Position numbers and translations under genes: made by a program. From positions 192,699 to 256,698 of the forward strand of contig NZ_JACYWE010000005.1 in NCBI RefSeq assembly GCF_014841105.1: a DNA stretch of 64,000 nucleotides. Reading direction: 5' to 3'. This document shows positions 1-7,309 of this stretch, piece after piece (position 1 is the stretch's first letter; every line of letters starts with the position of its first letter). This DNA is from Lolliginicoccus lacisalsi. GTDB taxonomy: Bacteria; Actinomycetota; Actinomycetes; Mycobacteriales; Mycobacteriaceae. The notes below the pieces were generated by a model. It saw only the letters and a list, made by a program, of their open reading frames with translations. It did no database searches and was not told the origin of the DNA.

Positions 1-67
1 AAAAGCACTGGAAACAGCTAAACGCGATAGAAGCGAACCAGGGTTTTCCGCCGCTTCTATCGCGTTT
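1..67 (-). repeat. Dispersed inverted repeat, family 1, copy 1
   Basis: The 15-base arms AAACGCGATAGAAGC (20-34) and GCTTCTATCGCGTTT (53-67) are perfect reverse complements separated by 18 bases. The conserved flank found beside copies 3 and 4 lies here on the other side (1-17), so this copy is inverted relative to them. It lies downstream of the small minus-strand gene ending at 197. Sister copies are at 3035-3101, 25987-26052 and 31252-31316. Function is not known; a repetitive extragenic element or bidirectional terminator is inferred. Confidence 0.85.
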
Positions 68-72
68 GCGCT

Positions 73-138
73 GACGGCTCCCCGCCGCCGCTGACGGCTC
101 ACCCACCCGCTGACGGCTCACGCCGCCGCCGACGGCTC
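73..138. repeat. Four spaced direct repeats of GACGGCTC
   Basis: The octamer GACGGCTC occurs at 73, 93, 112 and 131, spaced 20, 19 and 19 bases, with C-rich and CCG-rich spacers. The array abuts family 1 copy 1. It lies between that element and the 3' end of the gene at 197-508, so a promoter role is less likely than a 3'-end role. Confidence 0.7.
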
Positions 139-196
139 ACGCGCAGCCAGAGCGCCGGGCCCGCCAGGGCGCCGGGCCCGCAGAGGCCCGGGCCCG

Positions 197-508
197 CTAG
201 CGACGTGGCCGCAGCAAGCAGCCCTCGTCCTCGGGAACGAGCCCGCGCAGCATGAGCGGGCACGGTTGCGCGATCTGCCGCAGCCATGACGCCTCGGTCC
301 GGTGGTTGACGCGCGCATCGTCGAGACGATAGTGGGCAAGGCGCTCGCTGAGCTCGGCGACATCCTCCGCCGGGGTGCCCGCGAGATCATTGACGCAGCC
401 ACCGAGGACGGCAGCGATGAGGCGGCGCGGGAACATCCCCTGATAGGACTCCTCGAGACGCTCGACACCCCGCGCGCAGCCCTGGCATATCTCGTGGCTC
501 GTCATCAT
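197..508 (-). CDS. Hypothetical protein, about 103 aa
   Basis: I do not recognise this protein. The frame starts with two adjacent ATG codons at 508 and 505 and ends in a TAG at 197. The translation has a Cys-x-x-Cys near the start (ICQGC), a later Cys in a hydrophobic stretch, and Tyr, Trp, Phe, Asn and Gln in ordinary proportions. Third codon positions are mostly G or C. The opposite strand also has an open frame (302-571), but its third-position bias is weaker and its composition is poorer in aromatic residues. The frame stays open upstream to 745, overlapping the divergent membrane-protein gene, so the true start is uncertain. The upstream part also contains a CPC motif. Confidence 0.45.
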   Translation of the reverse strand: MMTSHEICQGCARGVERLEESYQGMFPRRLIAAVLGGCVNDLAGTPAEDVAELSERLAHYRLDDARVNHRTEASWLRQIAQPCPLMLRGLVPEDEGCLLRPRR

Positions 509-691
509 CACCTGCCCATTACGCCACGGCTCGACCGTCGCGAGACAGGGGCATTCGTCCCTTCCGCATAGGGACCAAAGCCACAGTCGAACGACCCCGG
601 GGTCGCTAGCATCTAGCGTGCCGCCGATCCCGGGCCCTGATCCCGCAGCGCCGGTCCCCACAGCTGCCGAACCCGTGAGGAATGCTCCGCG

Positions 692-1165
692 ATGACCGAT
701 GCCAACGACGAGTCGATCTTGCTCTCCCCCGTGGTGCAGGCCCACATGAGCCGACTGCGCAACGCTCTGGCGGGCATGGACGACGAGGAGCGTGATCGCC
801 TGCTGATGGCGGAGGCGGAACGCGTGTGCGAGGCTGTCGCGGCCGCCGATGTGGACCTGTCCGACGATCGGGCGGTGGCTGGGGCGATCCGTGGCCGCGC
901 TGCCCTCGACGAGGAGGCCGGGGAGCCCGCTGCAAACATCCGGGAGGTGCCCCGCAACGCGCCGCAGAAGTTCGTCCTGATCCTCGGGCTCGTGGCGCTG
1001 GTGTTCGCGGCGATCGTGCCGCTCGCGGGCGTGGTGCTGGGGGCCATCGGTGTGGTCGCCACGTCACGGTTGCCGCGCGCCACGACCGGCCGCGGCTATC
1101 TCATCGCGGCCGGTGGCACCAGCATCGCCGCTCTCATCGTGGGGTCGTGGCTGCTGCTGTCGTGA
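692..1165 (+). CDS. Small membrane protein with two C-terminal helices
   Basis: A 157-residue protein of unknown function. Residues 1-90 are acidic, hydrophilic and probably helical and cytoplasmic. Two hydrophobic segments follow at about 93-118 and 135-156, the last running to the C-terminus. A purine-rich site (GAGGA) sits about nine bases before the ATG. The gene is divergent from the small gene at 197-508, and its 3' end overlaps the 3' end of the amidase gene by 32 bases. The layout is typical of actinobacterial DUF4190-like or similar small membrane proteins, but I see no diagnostic motif. Confidence 0.75.
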   Translation: MTDANDESILLSPVVQAHMSRLRNALAGMDDEERDRLLMAEAERVCEAVAAADVDLSDDRAVAGAIRGRAALDEEAGEPAANIREVPRNAPQKFVLILGLVALVFAAIVPLAGVVLGAIGVVATSRLPRATTGRGYLIAAGGTSIAALIVGSWLLLS

Positions 1166-2618
1166 CCGAGACCTCCGGCCAGTGCCCGGCCCACGGCTGT
1201 GCTTCCTCGAGCTCGGCGGCGAGGGCGAGCAGCAACTCTTCCCCGCCCGGCGGGGCCACCCACTGCGCCCCCATCGGCAGGCCCTGCGCGGTGTGATGCA
1301 GCGGCACTGACATCGCGGGAGCGCCGGTCAGGTTGGCGAGCTGGGTGAACGGCACCACCGAAATGCTCTGGCGGACGTGCTGGCGCCACACGTCCAGTGC
1401 CGCGAGTCGCTCGACCAGCCCGAGCCCCAGAAGGGGACGCACCGCTGCCGCGAGTGCCTTCGGAGTGTCGAGCTCGCCGATACGGGGCGCGGGCCTCGCG
1501 ACCGTGGGGGTGAGGAGGAGATCGAAGCGGTCGTGGAACTCGGCGAGCCCGCGCGCGTATCCGTGCCAGCGATCATGGCTGGCATAGAACTCGGGCGCGG
1601 TCGTAGCCCGTCCGAGGGCAGCGAGCACGCGGGTTTCAAACTCGAACTTGCCGTCCGTCGCGCCCCACGCCCGCTTCGCCTCATCGATCTGCGAAGCGGC
1701 GTAGACGGAGAACGCGGTGCTGAAGTCCTCGACCAGCGCGCGTCCATCGATCGCGGGGGATGCTTCCTCGACGGTGTGGCCCAGTTCCTCGCACAATGCA
1801 GCCGCCCGCTCCATTGCTGCGACGGCCTCCGCCGAGACCTCGCTGCCAAATGGCGATCCTGCCGAGAATCCGATGCGCATCTGGCGTGGCCGTGACCGGG
1901 TGGCCGCGGTGAACCGGCCCTCGCGGGGGCCATCCACCATCACATCGAGCATCAGCGCGGAATCCCGCACCGTGCGCGAGACAACCCCGTTCACGCTCGC
2001 CCCGAAGAGGTACGACTCGTGTGACGGTCCGTCGGGAACCAGGCCCCGGCCCGGTTTGAGGCCGAACAAGCCGCAGAACGACGCCGGGATGCGGATCGAT
2101 CCACCGCCGTCGTTGGCGCCCGCCGCCGGGACCACGCCCGCTGCCACGAGCGCCGCCGAGCCGCCCGAGGAGCCACCGGGCGTGCGGCCCGGATTCCAGG
2201 GATTCCGGCAGGGGCCGTGCACGTGCGGCTCGGTCACTCCCTTGAGCCCGAACTCCGGGGTGCTGGTCTTGCCGAGGATCACCAGGCCCGCATCGAGCCA
2301 GCGGCGCACCACCTCATCATGCTCGGGCGCCCGCGCGTGCTGCAGGGCCCGTGAGCCGAATCCCGACGGCAGGCCCGCGTAGTCCTGCATCAGGTCCTTG
2401 ATATAGAACGGCACCCCAGCGAACGGCCCCGACAGCGGGCCCGCTGCCTGGCGCGCCGCCTCGCCGAGCATAGGCCTAGCGATCGCATTGAGCACCGGAT
2501 CAACCCTCTCCGCGCCCCCGATCGCGCAGGCCAGCACCTCCGAGGCTGTTACCTGCCCGTCCGAGACCAGCCGGGCCAAGCCGACGCCGTCATGCTCGCG
2601 ATACTCGTCAAGCTTCAC
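1134..2618 (-). CDS. Amidase-signature hydrolase, NylA-like
   Basis: An amidase-signature enzyme of 494 residues that should hydrolyse C-N bonds of amides in the cytoplasm. The Ser-cisSer-Lys triad can be placed at Lys74 (FYIKD), Ser150 (PGGSSGGS) and Ser174 (GGGSIRIPAS). The length and the triad spacing are very close to those recalled for 6-aminohexanoate-cyclic-dimer hydrolase (NylA, 493 residues). I therefore infer a cyclic or linear amide substrate; the exact substrate cannot be read from sequence. The start is a GTG at 2618 preceded by GAGGAGGTG five bases upstream. The frame is open further upstream to 2909, but there it overlaps the divergent gene at 2682. No partner gene suggests a pathway. 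Confidence 0.88.
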   Translation of the reverse strand: MKLDEYREHDGVGLARLVSDGQVTASEVLACAIGGAERVDPVLNAIARPMLGEAARQAAGPLSGPFAGVPFYIKDLMQDYAGLPSGFGSRALQHARAPEHDEVVRRWLDAGLVILGKTSTPEFGLKGVTEPHVHGPCRNPWNPGRTPGGSSGGSAALVAAGVVPAAGANDGGGSIRIPASFCGLFGLKPGRGLVPDGPSHESYLFGASVNGVVSRTVRDSALMLDVMVDGPREGRFTAATRSRPRQMRIGFSAGSPFGSEVSAEAVAAMERAAALCEELGHTVEEASPAIDGRALVEDFSTAFSVYAASQIDEAKRAWGATDGKFEFETRVLAALGRATTAPEFYASHDRWHGYARGLAEFHDRFDLLLTPTVARPAPRIGELDTPKALAAAVRPLLGLGLVERLAALDVWRQHVRQSISVVPFTQLANLTGAPAMSVPLHHTAQGLPMGAQWVAPPGGEELLLALAAELEEAQPWAGHWPEVSVTTAAATTPR

Positions 2619-2681
2619 TACGCACCTCCTCGACCACGTCCACACTATGCCGTAGCGCCCGCTCGCGCCTATGCTCGAGCC

Positions 2682-3008
2682 ATGCCCGCAGACAGCGCCT
2701 ACGACGATGGGCAAGTTCGCCTCGACGAGACCGGCATCACTATCCGCCGCTATTACTTCCCCACCGGGGGCGACAAGCACATCCCCTACTCCAGCGTCAC
2801 CAGGTTCGGCACGCGCCGGCTCGACTGGTCGCTCAACCGCGCCAGCATCTGGGGAACCTTCAGCACCAACACCTGGATGCCTCTCGATGTCCGGCGGCGC
2901 AACAAGCACACTGCGATCATCCTCGATATCGGTGCGCTCATCCGGCCCGTCATCACCCCGGATCGGCCCGACGATGTGCTCGCCATCCTCCGAGCGCGCG
3001 TTTCCTAG
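2682..3008 (+). CDS. PH-like domain protein, 108 aa
   Basis: A 108-residue soluble protein with the look of a bacterial pleckstrin-homology-like fold. There are alternating beta strands (GITIRRYYFP, HIPYSSVTRF, then a basic WSLN segment), and a C-terminal helix ends DDVLAILRARVS. The phrase I-P-Y-x-x-V in the second strand is typical of bacterial PH (bPH2-type) proteins. The ATG at 2682 is preferred because the upstream in-frame residues are Pro/Arg-rich and antisense to the amidase start. The gene is divergent from the amidase, and a family 1 inverted repeat lies just after its stop. Function is unknown. Confidence 0.7.
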   Translation: MPADSAYDDGQVRLDETGITIRRYYFPTGGDKHIPYSSVTRFGTRRLDWSLNRASIWGTFSTNTWMPLDVRRRNKHTAIILDIGALIRPVITPDRPDDVLAILRARVS

Positions 3009-3031
3009 GCGGGGACAATAGCCACACCCGC

Positions 3032-3105
3032 CGCAAACGCGATAGGAACCGCGCGGAAAGCCAGGCTGGTTCTATCGCGTTTAGCCGCTTCTATCGCGTT
3101 TGCGC
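3032..3105 (+). repeat. Dispersed inverted repeat, family 1, copy 2 with extra half
   Basis: A left arm AAACGCGATAGGAACC (3035-3050) pairs with GGTTCTATCGCGTTT (3068-3082) apart from one bulged G. A third half-arm GCTTCTATCGCGTTT follows at 3087-3101, identical to the right arm of the other copies. The loop keeps the CCAGG of copies 1, 3 and 4. The element fills the gap between the convergent ends of the PH-like gene (3008) and the helicase remnant (3133). Confidence 0.85.
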
Positions 3106-3132
3106 TGCGTGGCGCGGACGCAGGCATCCGAA

Positions 3133-3864
3133 TCACCCCGCGGGGGCAAGCACCGAACGGCTCGGCTCCCCCGCGAACGAGAGCAAGCCGGATCGCGGCC
3201 CCACGTGGGTGAGATAGAGCTCGTGCATGGCCCTGGTGCAGGCGAGGTAGAGCATTCCCCGGTCTATGTCGTTGGCATAGTTGGCCTCGTCGAGCGCATC
3301 GTCGCATTCGATGATCCGGGGCGGCTGGCCGTGCCGCTCGGTGGGGATGAGCTTGGCGTTGCGGGAGATGCTCAGCACGGCGTACTCGTCGGAATGCTCG
3401 ATGCGCTTGCGGCCGAGCGGCTTGAACATGCTTCGTGCGCGGTCGGCGTGGGCCGGGTCCTTGTAGAACCCGGGTCCTTGTAGAACGCCTTGTAGATGGC
3501 GAGTCGTTCACCTCGTTCTTGAGCAGCTGCACCGCGGTGCTCGCGACACGGTCGAGGCGCGCGAACCCGAGCAGGGTGCTCGATTCGGCGTACATGTCGG
3601 CGACCCACTCGTCGGAGAGCCGCTTGAGCTTCTGCTCGATCCCGGCCGGGACGAAGTCGTGCTCGGCGCCGTCGGCTATCCAGCCGTCGAGCATGGTGAC
3701 GAATTCCGGCGTTGCCTTGTAGCCGATGCGGCGTGCCACTGCCTCGTCGACGCCCTCGAGGAGGCTGACGACTTGCTCGCTGAATGTCTCGTACCCGGTG
3801 GGCCGCGCAAGGAAGCGCGCGGCGTGCTCACGTCGGTCCCAGGGGTCTCCTGTTCGACTCATGC
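3133..3864 (-). pseudogene. Superfamily 1 (UvrD/HelD-like) helicase remnant
   Basis: The C-terminal part of an SF1 helicase, without its N-terminal ATPase core and with broken frames. From 3864 to about 3515 one frame reads as helicase-like helical sequence. It shifts at about 3515 into a short piece (ERLAIYKAFYKDP), then shifts again into the frame ending at 3133. That last piece carries motif VI-like LYLACTRAMHELYLTH and IIECDDAL. The second shift coincides with a 17-base tandem duplication at 3453-3469 and 3470-3486. The upstream end is replaced by the 3' end of the fkbM-type gene. A disrupted gene is well supported; the exact subfamily (HelD or UvrD) is inferred. Confidence 0.75.
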
Positions 3865-4640
3865 AGGAACAGCTGGTTGCGTGGCATGTCGCCGGCTTTC
3901 GATTCCGACGGAATCCAGCCCTCCCCGATCCACAGGTAGGGCCGGTATCCGAGGGCACTCATCATCGAGAGAAGATCGGCCGAAGTGGCGCCGTACTTGG
4001 CGAGGTGGCGCGATTCGATCTCGAGGAGGATGGCCGGGTGATCGCGGGCAATGGTCTGGCTGGCGCCTTTGAGGACACCGATCTCGGCGCCCTCGACATC
4101 CGCCTTGATGAAGGAGATCTGTTGGCCGGGGCAGGCGGCCGCAATAGCGTCGATCGTGGTGATCGGGACCTTGATCGTCCGGGACCGCGCGAACTCCCGG
4201 TTCGGCCCGGGGCCGAGGGCGTCCTGGTCGAGGTAGGCGCGGCCGTGCACGGCGAATCCCCGGCGCACCGGAACGCTGAGAGTGCCCTGGCCATGGTGGG
4301 AATGCAGCGCCGCGTTGTGGACGACGACGTTCGCGCAGCCCAGCATGCGGGAGGTCCATTCGAGCGTGCTGGCGAGTGCGCGTTGCGGCTCCACGCTGTG
4401 CACATGACCCCGGTCGCCCACGAGGCTCGATAGCGTCCATGTGTAGAGCCCGTACTCCGCTCCGACATCGATGCAGGTGTCGCCACGCTCAACCAAGCAG
4501 CGCAGGCCACGGATCTCTGGCTCGATCGACGAGATGCGTTTGGATGCGGTCAGCAACGCCCCGGAGAGCGCTGAGAGCCGCCGGTGCTTGCGCGCTTTGC
4601 TTGTCGCGGCATCCTCAAGCATGGCGTTCCGAGCGCGCAT
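3828..4640 (-). CDS. FkbM-family methyltransferase
   Basis: A SAM-dependent methyltransferase of the FkbM family, 270 residues. The SAM-binding motif I is at about 58-67 (DVGAEYGLYT), followed by the usual VEP after strand 2 (SVEPQRAL). A family-typical segment FIKADVEGAE lies in the C-terminal half, and ILLEIE follows. Such enzymes usually O-methylate sugars or natural products; the acceptor is unknown. The ATG at 4640 overlaps the end of the merR gene by 26 bases. A second in-frame ATG at 4622 overlaps it by 8 bases. Either way the two are translationally coupled. The last residues run into the helicase remnant, so the native C-terminus may have been changed by that rearrangement. Confidence 0.85.
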   Translation of the reverse strand: MRARNAMLEDAATSKARKHRRLSALSGALLTASKRISSIEPEIRGLRCLVERGDTCIDVGAEYGLYTWTLSSLVGDRGHVHSVEPQRALASTLEWTSRMLGCANVVVHNAALHSHHGQGTLSVPVRRGFAVHGRAYLDQDALGPGPNREFARSRTIKVPITTIDAIAAACPGQQISFIKADVEGAEIGVLKGASQTIARDHPAILLEIESRHLAKYGATSADLLSMMSALGYRPYLWIGEGWIPSESKAGDMPRNQLFLHESNRRPLGPT

Positions 4641-5052
4641 TGGCCTGCGTTGCCCTTGCGATCTGCGCGTCGAGCAATCCGGAGAGTTCCTCCGCGTATT
4701 CCAGCTGCACCTTCAGGCGCTCGACCGCGTCGTGGGCGCTGGTCTTGAACTCCGCGAGCACGTGGACGGCAGTCTCCCTCGCACGGGCACCGGCGTCGTG
4801 CTGGCGCAGGGAATCGAGGGCCGCGAGCAACTGGCTCATCTGGTCGAGCGTGAAACCGAGGGGCTTCATGCGCCGGACGACGAGTAGCCGCTCGATGTCC
4901 TCGGGCGAGGAAAGCCGAAATCCGCCATCGCTGCGGGCCGACGGGATGACAAGCCCGACTTCCTCGTAGTGGCGCAGCGTTCGTATCGACAGTCCCGTCA
5001 GATCCGCTGCGCGACCGATCTGGACATGGGGCTCGGGGTCGTGGCCGGTCAC
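4615..5052 (-). CDS. MerR-family transcriptional regulator
   Basis: A 145-residue MerR-type regulator. The N-terminal winged helix-turn-helix is clear: IGRAADLTGLSIRTLRHYEE (12-31), then GLVIPSARSDGGFRLSS. A long coiled-coil dimerisation helix follows and ends in QLEYAEELSGLLDAQIARA. There is no cysteine cluster, so a metal or redox sensor is unlikely and a small-molecule or stress sensor is more likely. The start is GTG 5052, with GGAAGGGG eleven bases upstream. It is divergent from a lipoprotein gene, with a perfect 7-base dyad between them, and it overlaps the fkbM gene downstream. It probably regulates both. Confidence 0.9.
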   Translation of the reverse strand: MTGHDPEPHVQIGRAADLTGLSIRTLRHYEEVGLVIPSARSDGGFRLSSPEDIERLLVVRRMKPLGFTLDQMSQLLAALDSLRQHDAGARARETAVHVLAEFKTSAHDAVERLKVQLEYAEELSGLLDAQIARATQANARSERHA

Positions 5053-5084
5053 TTCGGTGACTGCCCCTTCCTGGTGAACAATGA

Positions 5085-5115
5085 TGGACCCTACCCTAAC
5101 GTAACGGTAGGGTTT
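5085..5115. promoter_or_regulatory. Probable MerR operator in divergent promoter
   Basis: The dyad CCCTACC (5089-5095), ten bases, GGTAGGG (5106-5112) is perfect. A -35-like TGGACC (5085-5090) and a -10-like TAGGGT (5108-5113) on the plus strand put the dyad in the promoter spacer, the usual place for MerR binding. The site lies between the MerR start (5052) and the lipoprotein start (5160). Confidence 0.65.
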
Positions 5116-5159
5116 GAGTGTCAGGCCAGCAATGGACAGCGACCGCTGGGAGCCCGCCG

Positions 5160-5747
5160 ATGCCATTTCCGCGCATGATCGCGCCTTCCCCTGCCGCGAG
5201 GGGCATCGCCGCGGTCGTGCTCGCGAGCGCCACGCTTGGTTGCGCCGGACCCATGACATCCGAGCCCGCCTCCCCCAGCGCGATGGGTGCCCCAAGCGCC
5301 GCAGGCGACCCGCAGCCGCAACGAGTCCAGAGCGCGACACTGCGTGGCTACGGCTCCATCTCGATCGTGGATCCAGGCAAGCCCGCGTCCGCGCCCACAC
5401 GCATCACCGACGTCCCGCGCGTCTATGCCAGCGAATCAGCAATCCTCGTCCAGACCGGGACGCCGTACGGGCCGCACGATGTGGAAGCGCATTCCTACAC
5501 CGAGGAACCCCGCCCCGAGGATCCAGGATCCTGGGACGAAGCGATTCATGCGATCATCTCCGCCGCCACCGACATTCGCCTCGAGGCAGGTGGGAGCGAC
5601 GGCCTCCCCGGCCTTGAGCTGCCCCTCAGCCTCCAGGGCCCGGGCGAGTACAACGTCCGGCTCTACACGCGGGGCCACGGCACGAACCAGGGCCAGCTCG
5701 ACAGCCTGGCCGAGGAGAAGTACCTGATCCAGGTCTGGCAGGCCTAG
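5160..5747 (+). CDS. Probable secreted lipoprotein, function unknown
   Basis: A 195-residue exported protein. The N-terminus has a basic start, a hydrophobic run (GIAAVVLASATLGC) and a candidate lipobox Cys at residue 28. The -3 position is Thr rather than the usual Leu, so lipidation is probable but not certain. The C-terminal half has a beta-rich segment, GPGEYNVRLYTRGHG, and ends KYLIQVWQA. That layout is recalled from small uncharacterised bacterial proteins; I do not know the function. The ATG at 5160 has a weak GGGA upstream; a GTG at 5118 is an in-frame alternative that would hide the signal peptide. It shares the MerR dyad. Confidence 0.7.
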   Translation: MPFPRMIAPSPAARGIAAVVLASATLGCAGPMTSEPASPSAMGAPSAAGDPQPQRVQSATLRGYGSISIVDPGKPASAPTRITDVPRVYASESAILVQTGTPYGPHDVEAHSYTEEPRPEDPGSWDEAIHAIISAATDIRLEAGGSDGLPGLELPLSLQGPGEYNVRLYTRGHGTNQGQLDSLAEEKYLIQVWQA

Positions 5748-5860
5748 CCCCCTCCCCCGTCATGCGCCTGATGGTTTGAACCCGCCCGCGCGCGGGAATC
5801 CCGCAAACGGTGATGGCGTCCGCGAACGAGAACGCGGGGCTTGCAGGCGATTGGAGTCCC

Positions 5861-6709
5861 ATGGCTGACCGGCTATCGGAGGATCACATCAGCGCTACGG
5901 CGGTAGCGGTGGCCTACTTCCGCCATATGGAGTCAAGCCGTGCTGATGCGCTGATCAGCGATGAGTTCGCGTGGCCCCTGGTCGAGGCCACGGGCCTGGG
6001 AACGCACTTGATCGGGCTGCCCGAGGAGAACATGCGCCGCGTGATCGACGGCATCGCCGTGCGCACGCGCTACATCGATCAGGCCGTCGAGGACGCGGTG
6101 GCGTCGGGGATCCGCCAGATCGTGATCGTAGCTGGCGGACTGGACACGCGAGCGTTCCGGATGGAACTGCCCCCGGGCACCACCGTGTTCGATATCGACC
6201 TGGAGCCGGTGCAGGAGCTGAAGCGAACCGTCCTCGCCGCGGACCCCCGGGCGAAGCGCTGGCGGCCCGTGGTGGCGGACCTCAAGCAGGACTGGGCAGC
6301 CGCGCTGCACGATGCTGGCTTTGATGCCGCCACACCGGCATTGTGGATTTGCGAGGGCATCCTCTACTACCTTGCGGAGGACGAATCCGATCGGCTTGTC
6401 AGCGCGATCACCGATGCATCGGCACCCACGAGCCGGCTGGCCGGGGATCATCGCGGAAAAGGAACGCTGCAGCCGGGGCAGCATCAAGTCGTCGCAAAGC
6501 GTGTCGCCGACGCAGGATTCGGGTTCCAGTCCGTCATCGACGATCCCACGAGCTGGCTGGCGGGACGGGGATGGGCCAGTGACTCGGTCACGACGGTGCG
6601 GACGCTGGGCCTCCAGCATGGCCGCGACCTCGGCTACGACGAGCGGCCCGGGGCGGAGCTCGGATGGCTCTATACCGCGCACCGTCCGGCTAGCCCGAGC
6701 TATGCCTGA
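5861..6709 (+). CDS. TIGR00027-family SAM-dependent methyltransferase
   Basis: A class I methyltransferase of the actinobacterial TIGR00027 family (related to leucine carboxyl methyltransferase / PPM1), 282 residues. The SAM motif AGGLDTRAFR lies at 91-100 and is followed by VFDIDLEPVQELK, both diagnostic. WICEGILYYL matches the family's later motif. The substrate is unknown for most members. The start at 5861 follows a GGAG eight bases upstream; ATG 5813 and GTG 5810 are also in frame. The 3' end overlaps the convergent membrane-protein gene by 10 bases. Confidence 0.88.
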   Translation: MADRLSEDHISATAVAVAYFRHMESSRADALISDEFAWPLVEATGLGTHLIGLPEENMRRVIDGIAVRTRYIDQAVEDAVASGIRQIVIVAGGLDTRAFRMELPPGTTVFDIDLEPVQELKRTVLAADPRAKRWRPVVADLKQDWAAALHDAGFDAATPALWICEGILYYLAEDESDRLVSAITDASAPTSRLAGDHRGKGTLQPGQHQVVAKRVADAGFGFQSVIDDPTSWLAGRGWASDSVTTVRTLGLQHGRDLGYDERPGAELGWLYTAHRPASPSYA

Positions 6710-7119
6710 CGCGCCCGCGACGGATCCTCTTCGCGCCGCTTCCCCGCAGCGACCAGCGCCCTGCGCGCGCGCCTGGCCTGCAAGCGCTGCCGCGCCAGGT
6801 CTGCTCCGCTGACGCGCACCAGCATCGTGGCGCCAAGGACCACCGCGATCAATAGCGTGGGCAGCCAGCCTGCTAGCCAGTGCACCGCCGCCAGCACCAG
6901 CACCACCCACACGACGACCGGCACCGCGCGCGTCCGCGGGCCCGTGGGCACGGGCGCGCCAGCGCCCCGCGAGACGCCCACGCCCAGCGACATGCGTCCG
7001 CGCCCGATGCCCCCGGTGCCCTGATGTGCCACAACCACTGCGCTTCCCTTCGCCGCCGCGGGTCGCCACGCCGCGGGCACTTCCCAGATCCCCCGATAGT
7101 TGCCCTCCACGCTACGCAT
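6700..7119 (-). CDS. Small membrane protein, unknown
   Basis: A 139-residue protein with a Gly/Arg-rich N-terminal half and one long or two short hydrophobic segments at about 79-116. The C-terminal tail is strongly basic (RQRLQARRARR). The ATG at 7119 begins MRSVEGNYRG; the ribosome site is weak. I see no conserved enzymatic motif. It is convergent with the methyltransferase gene. It could be a small membrane scaffold, but no function is assigned. Confidence 0.6.
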   Translation of the reverse strand: MRSVEGNYRGIWEVPAAWRPAAAKGSAVVVAHQGTGGIGRGRMSLGVGVSRGAGAPVPTGPRTRAVPVVVWVVLVLAAVHWLAGWLPTLLIAVVLGATMLVRVSGADLARQRLQARRARRALVAAGKRREEDPSRARQA

Positions 7120-7309
7120 GACCTGGGCTGATAGCCCGCGCTTTCGATGTGGCGTTGCTGACGAAGACCCCTCGGCAGTGACGTGGCCCAATGCCGTGCG
7201 GTGGCCGACCCGGCGCCAAGGCAAAGCCACCCCGACCCGTTCGAGCGCCGAAGGACCGGCCTAGTGGGATCTGTAGACCTATTCCCCAGTGGGAGGTCGG
7301 GTATGCGCA

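Noticed and set aside
302-571. Plus-strand frame of 89 codons opposite the first small gene
   Set aside because: Third-position G/C bias is weaker and aromatic residues are fewer than on the minus strand, though the choice is not certain.
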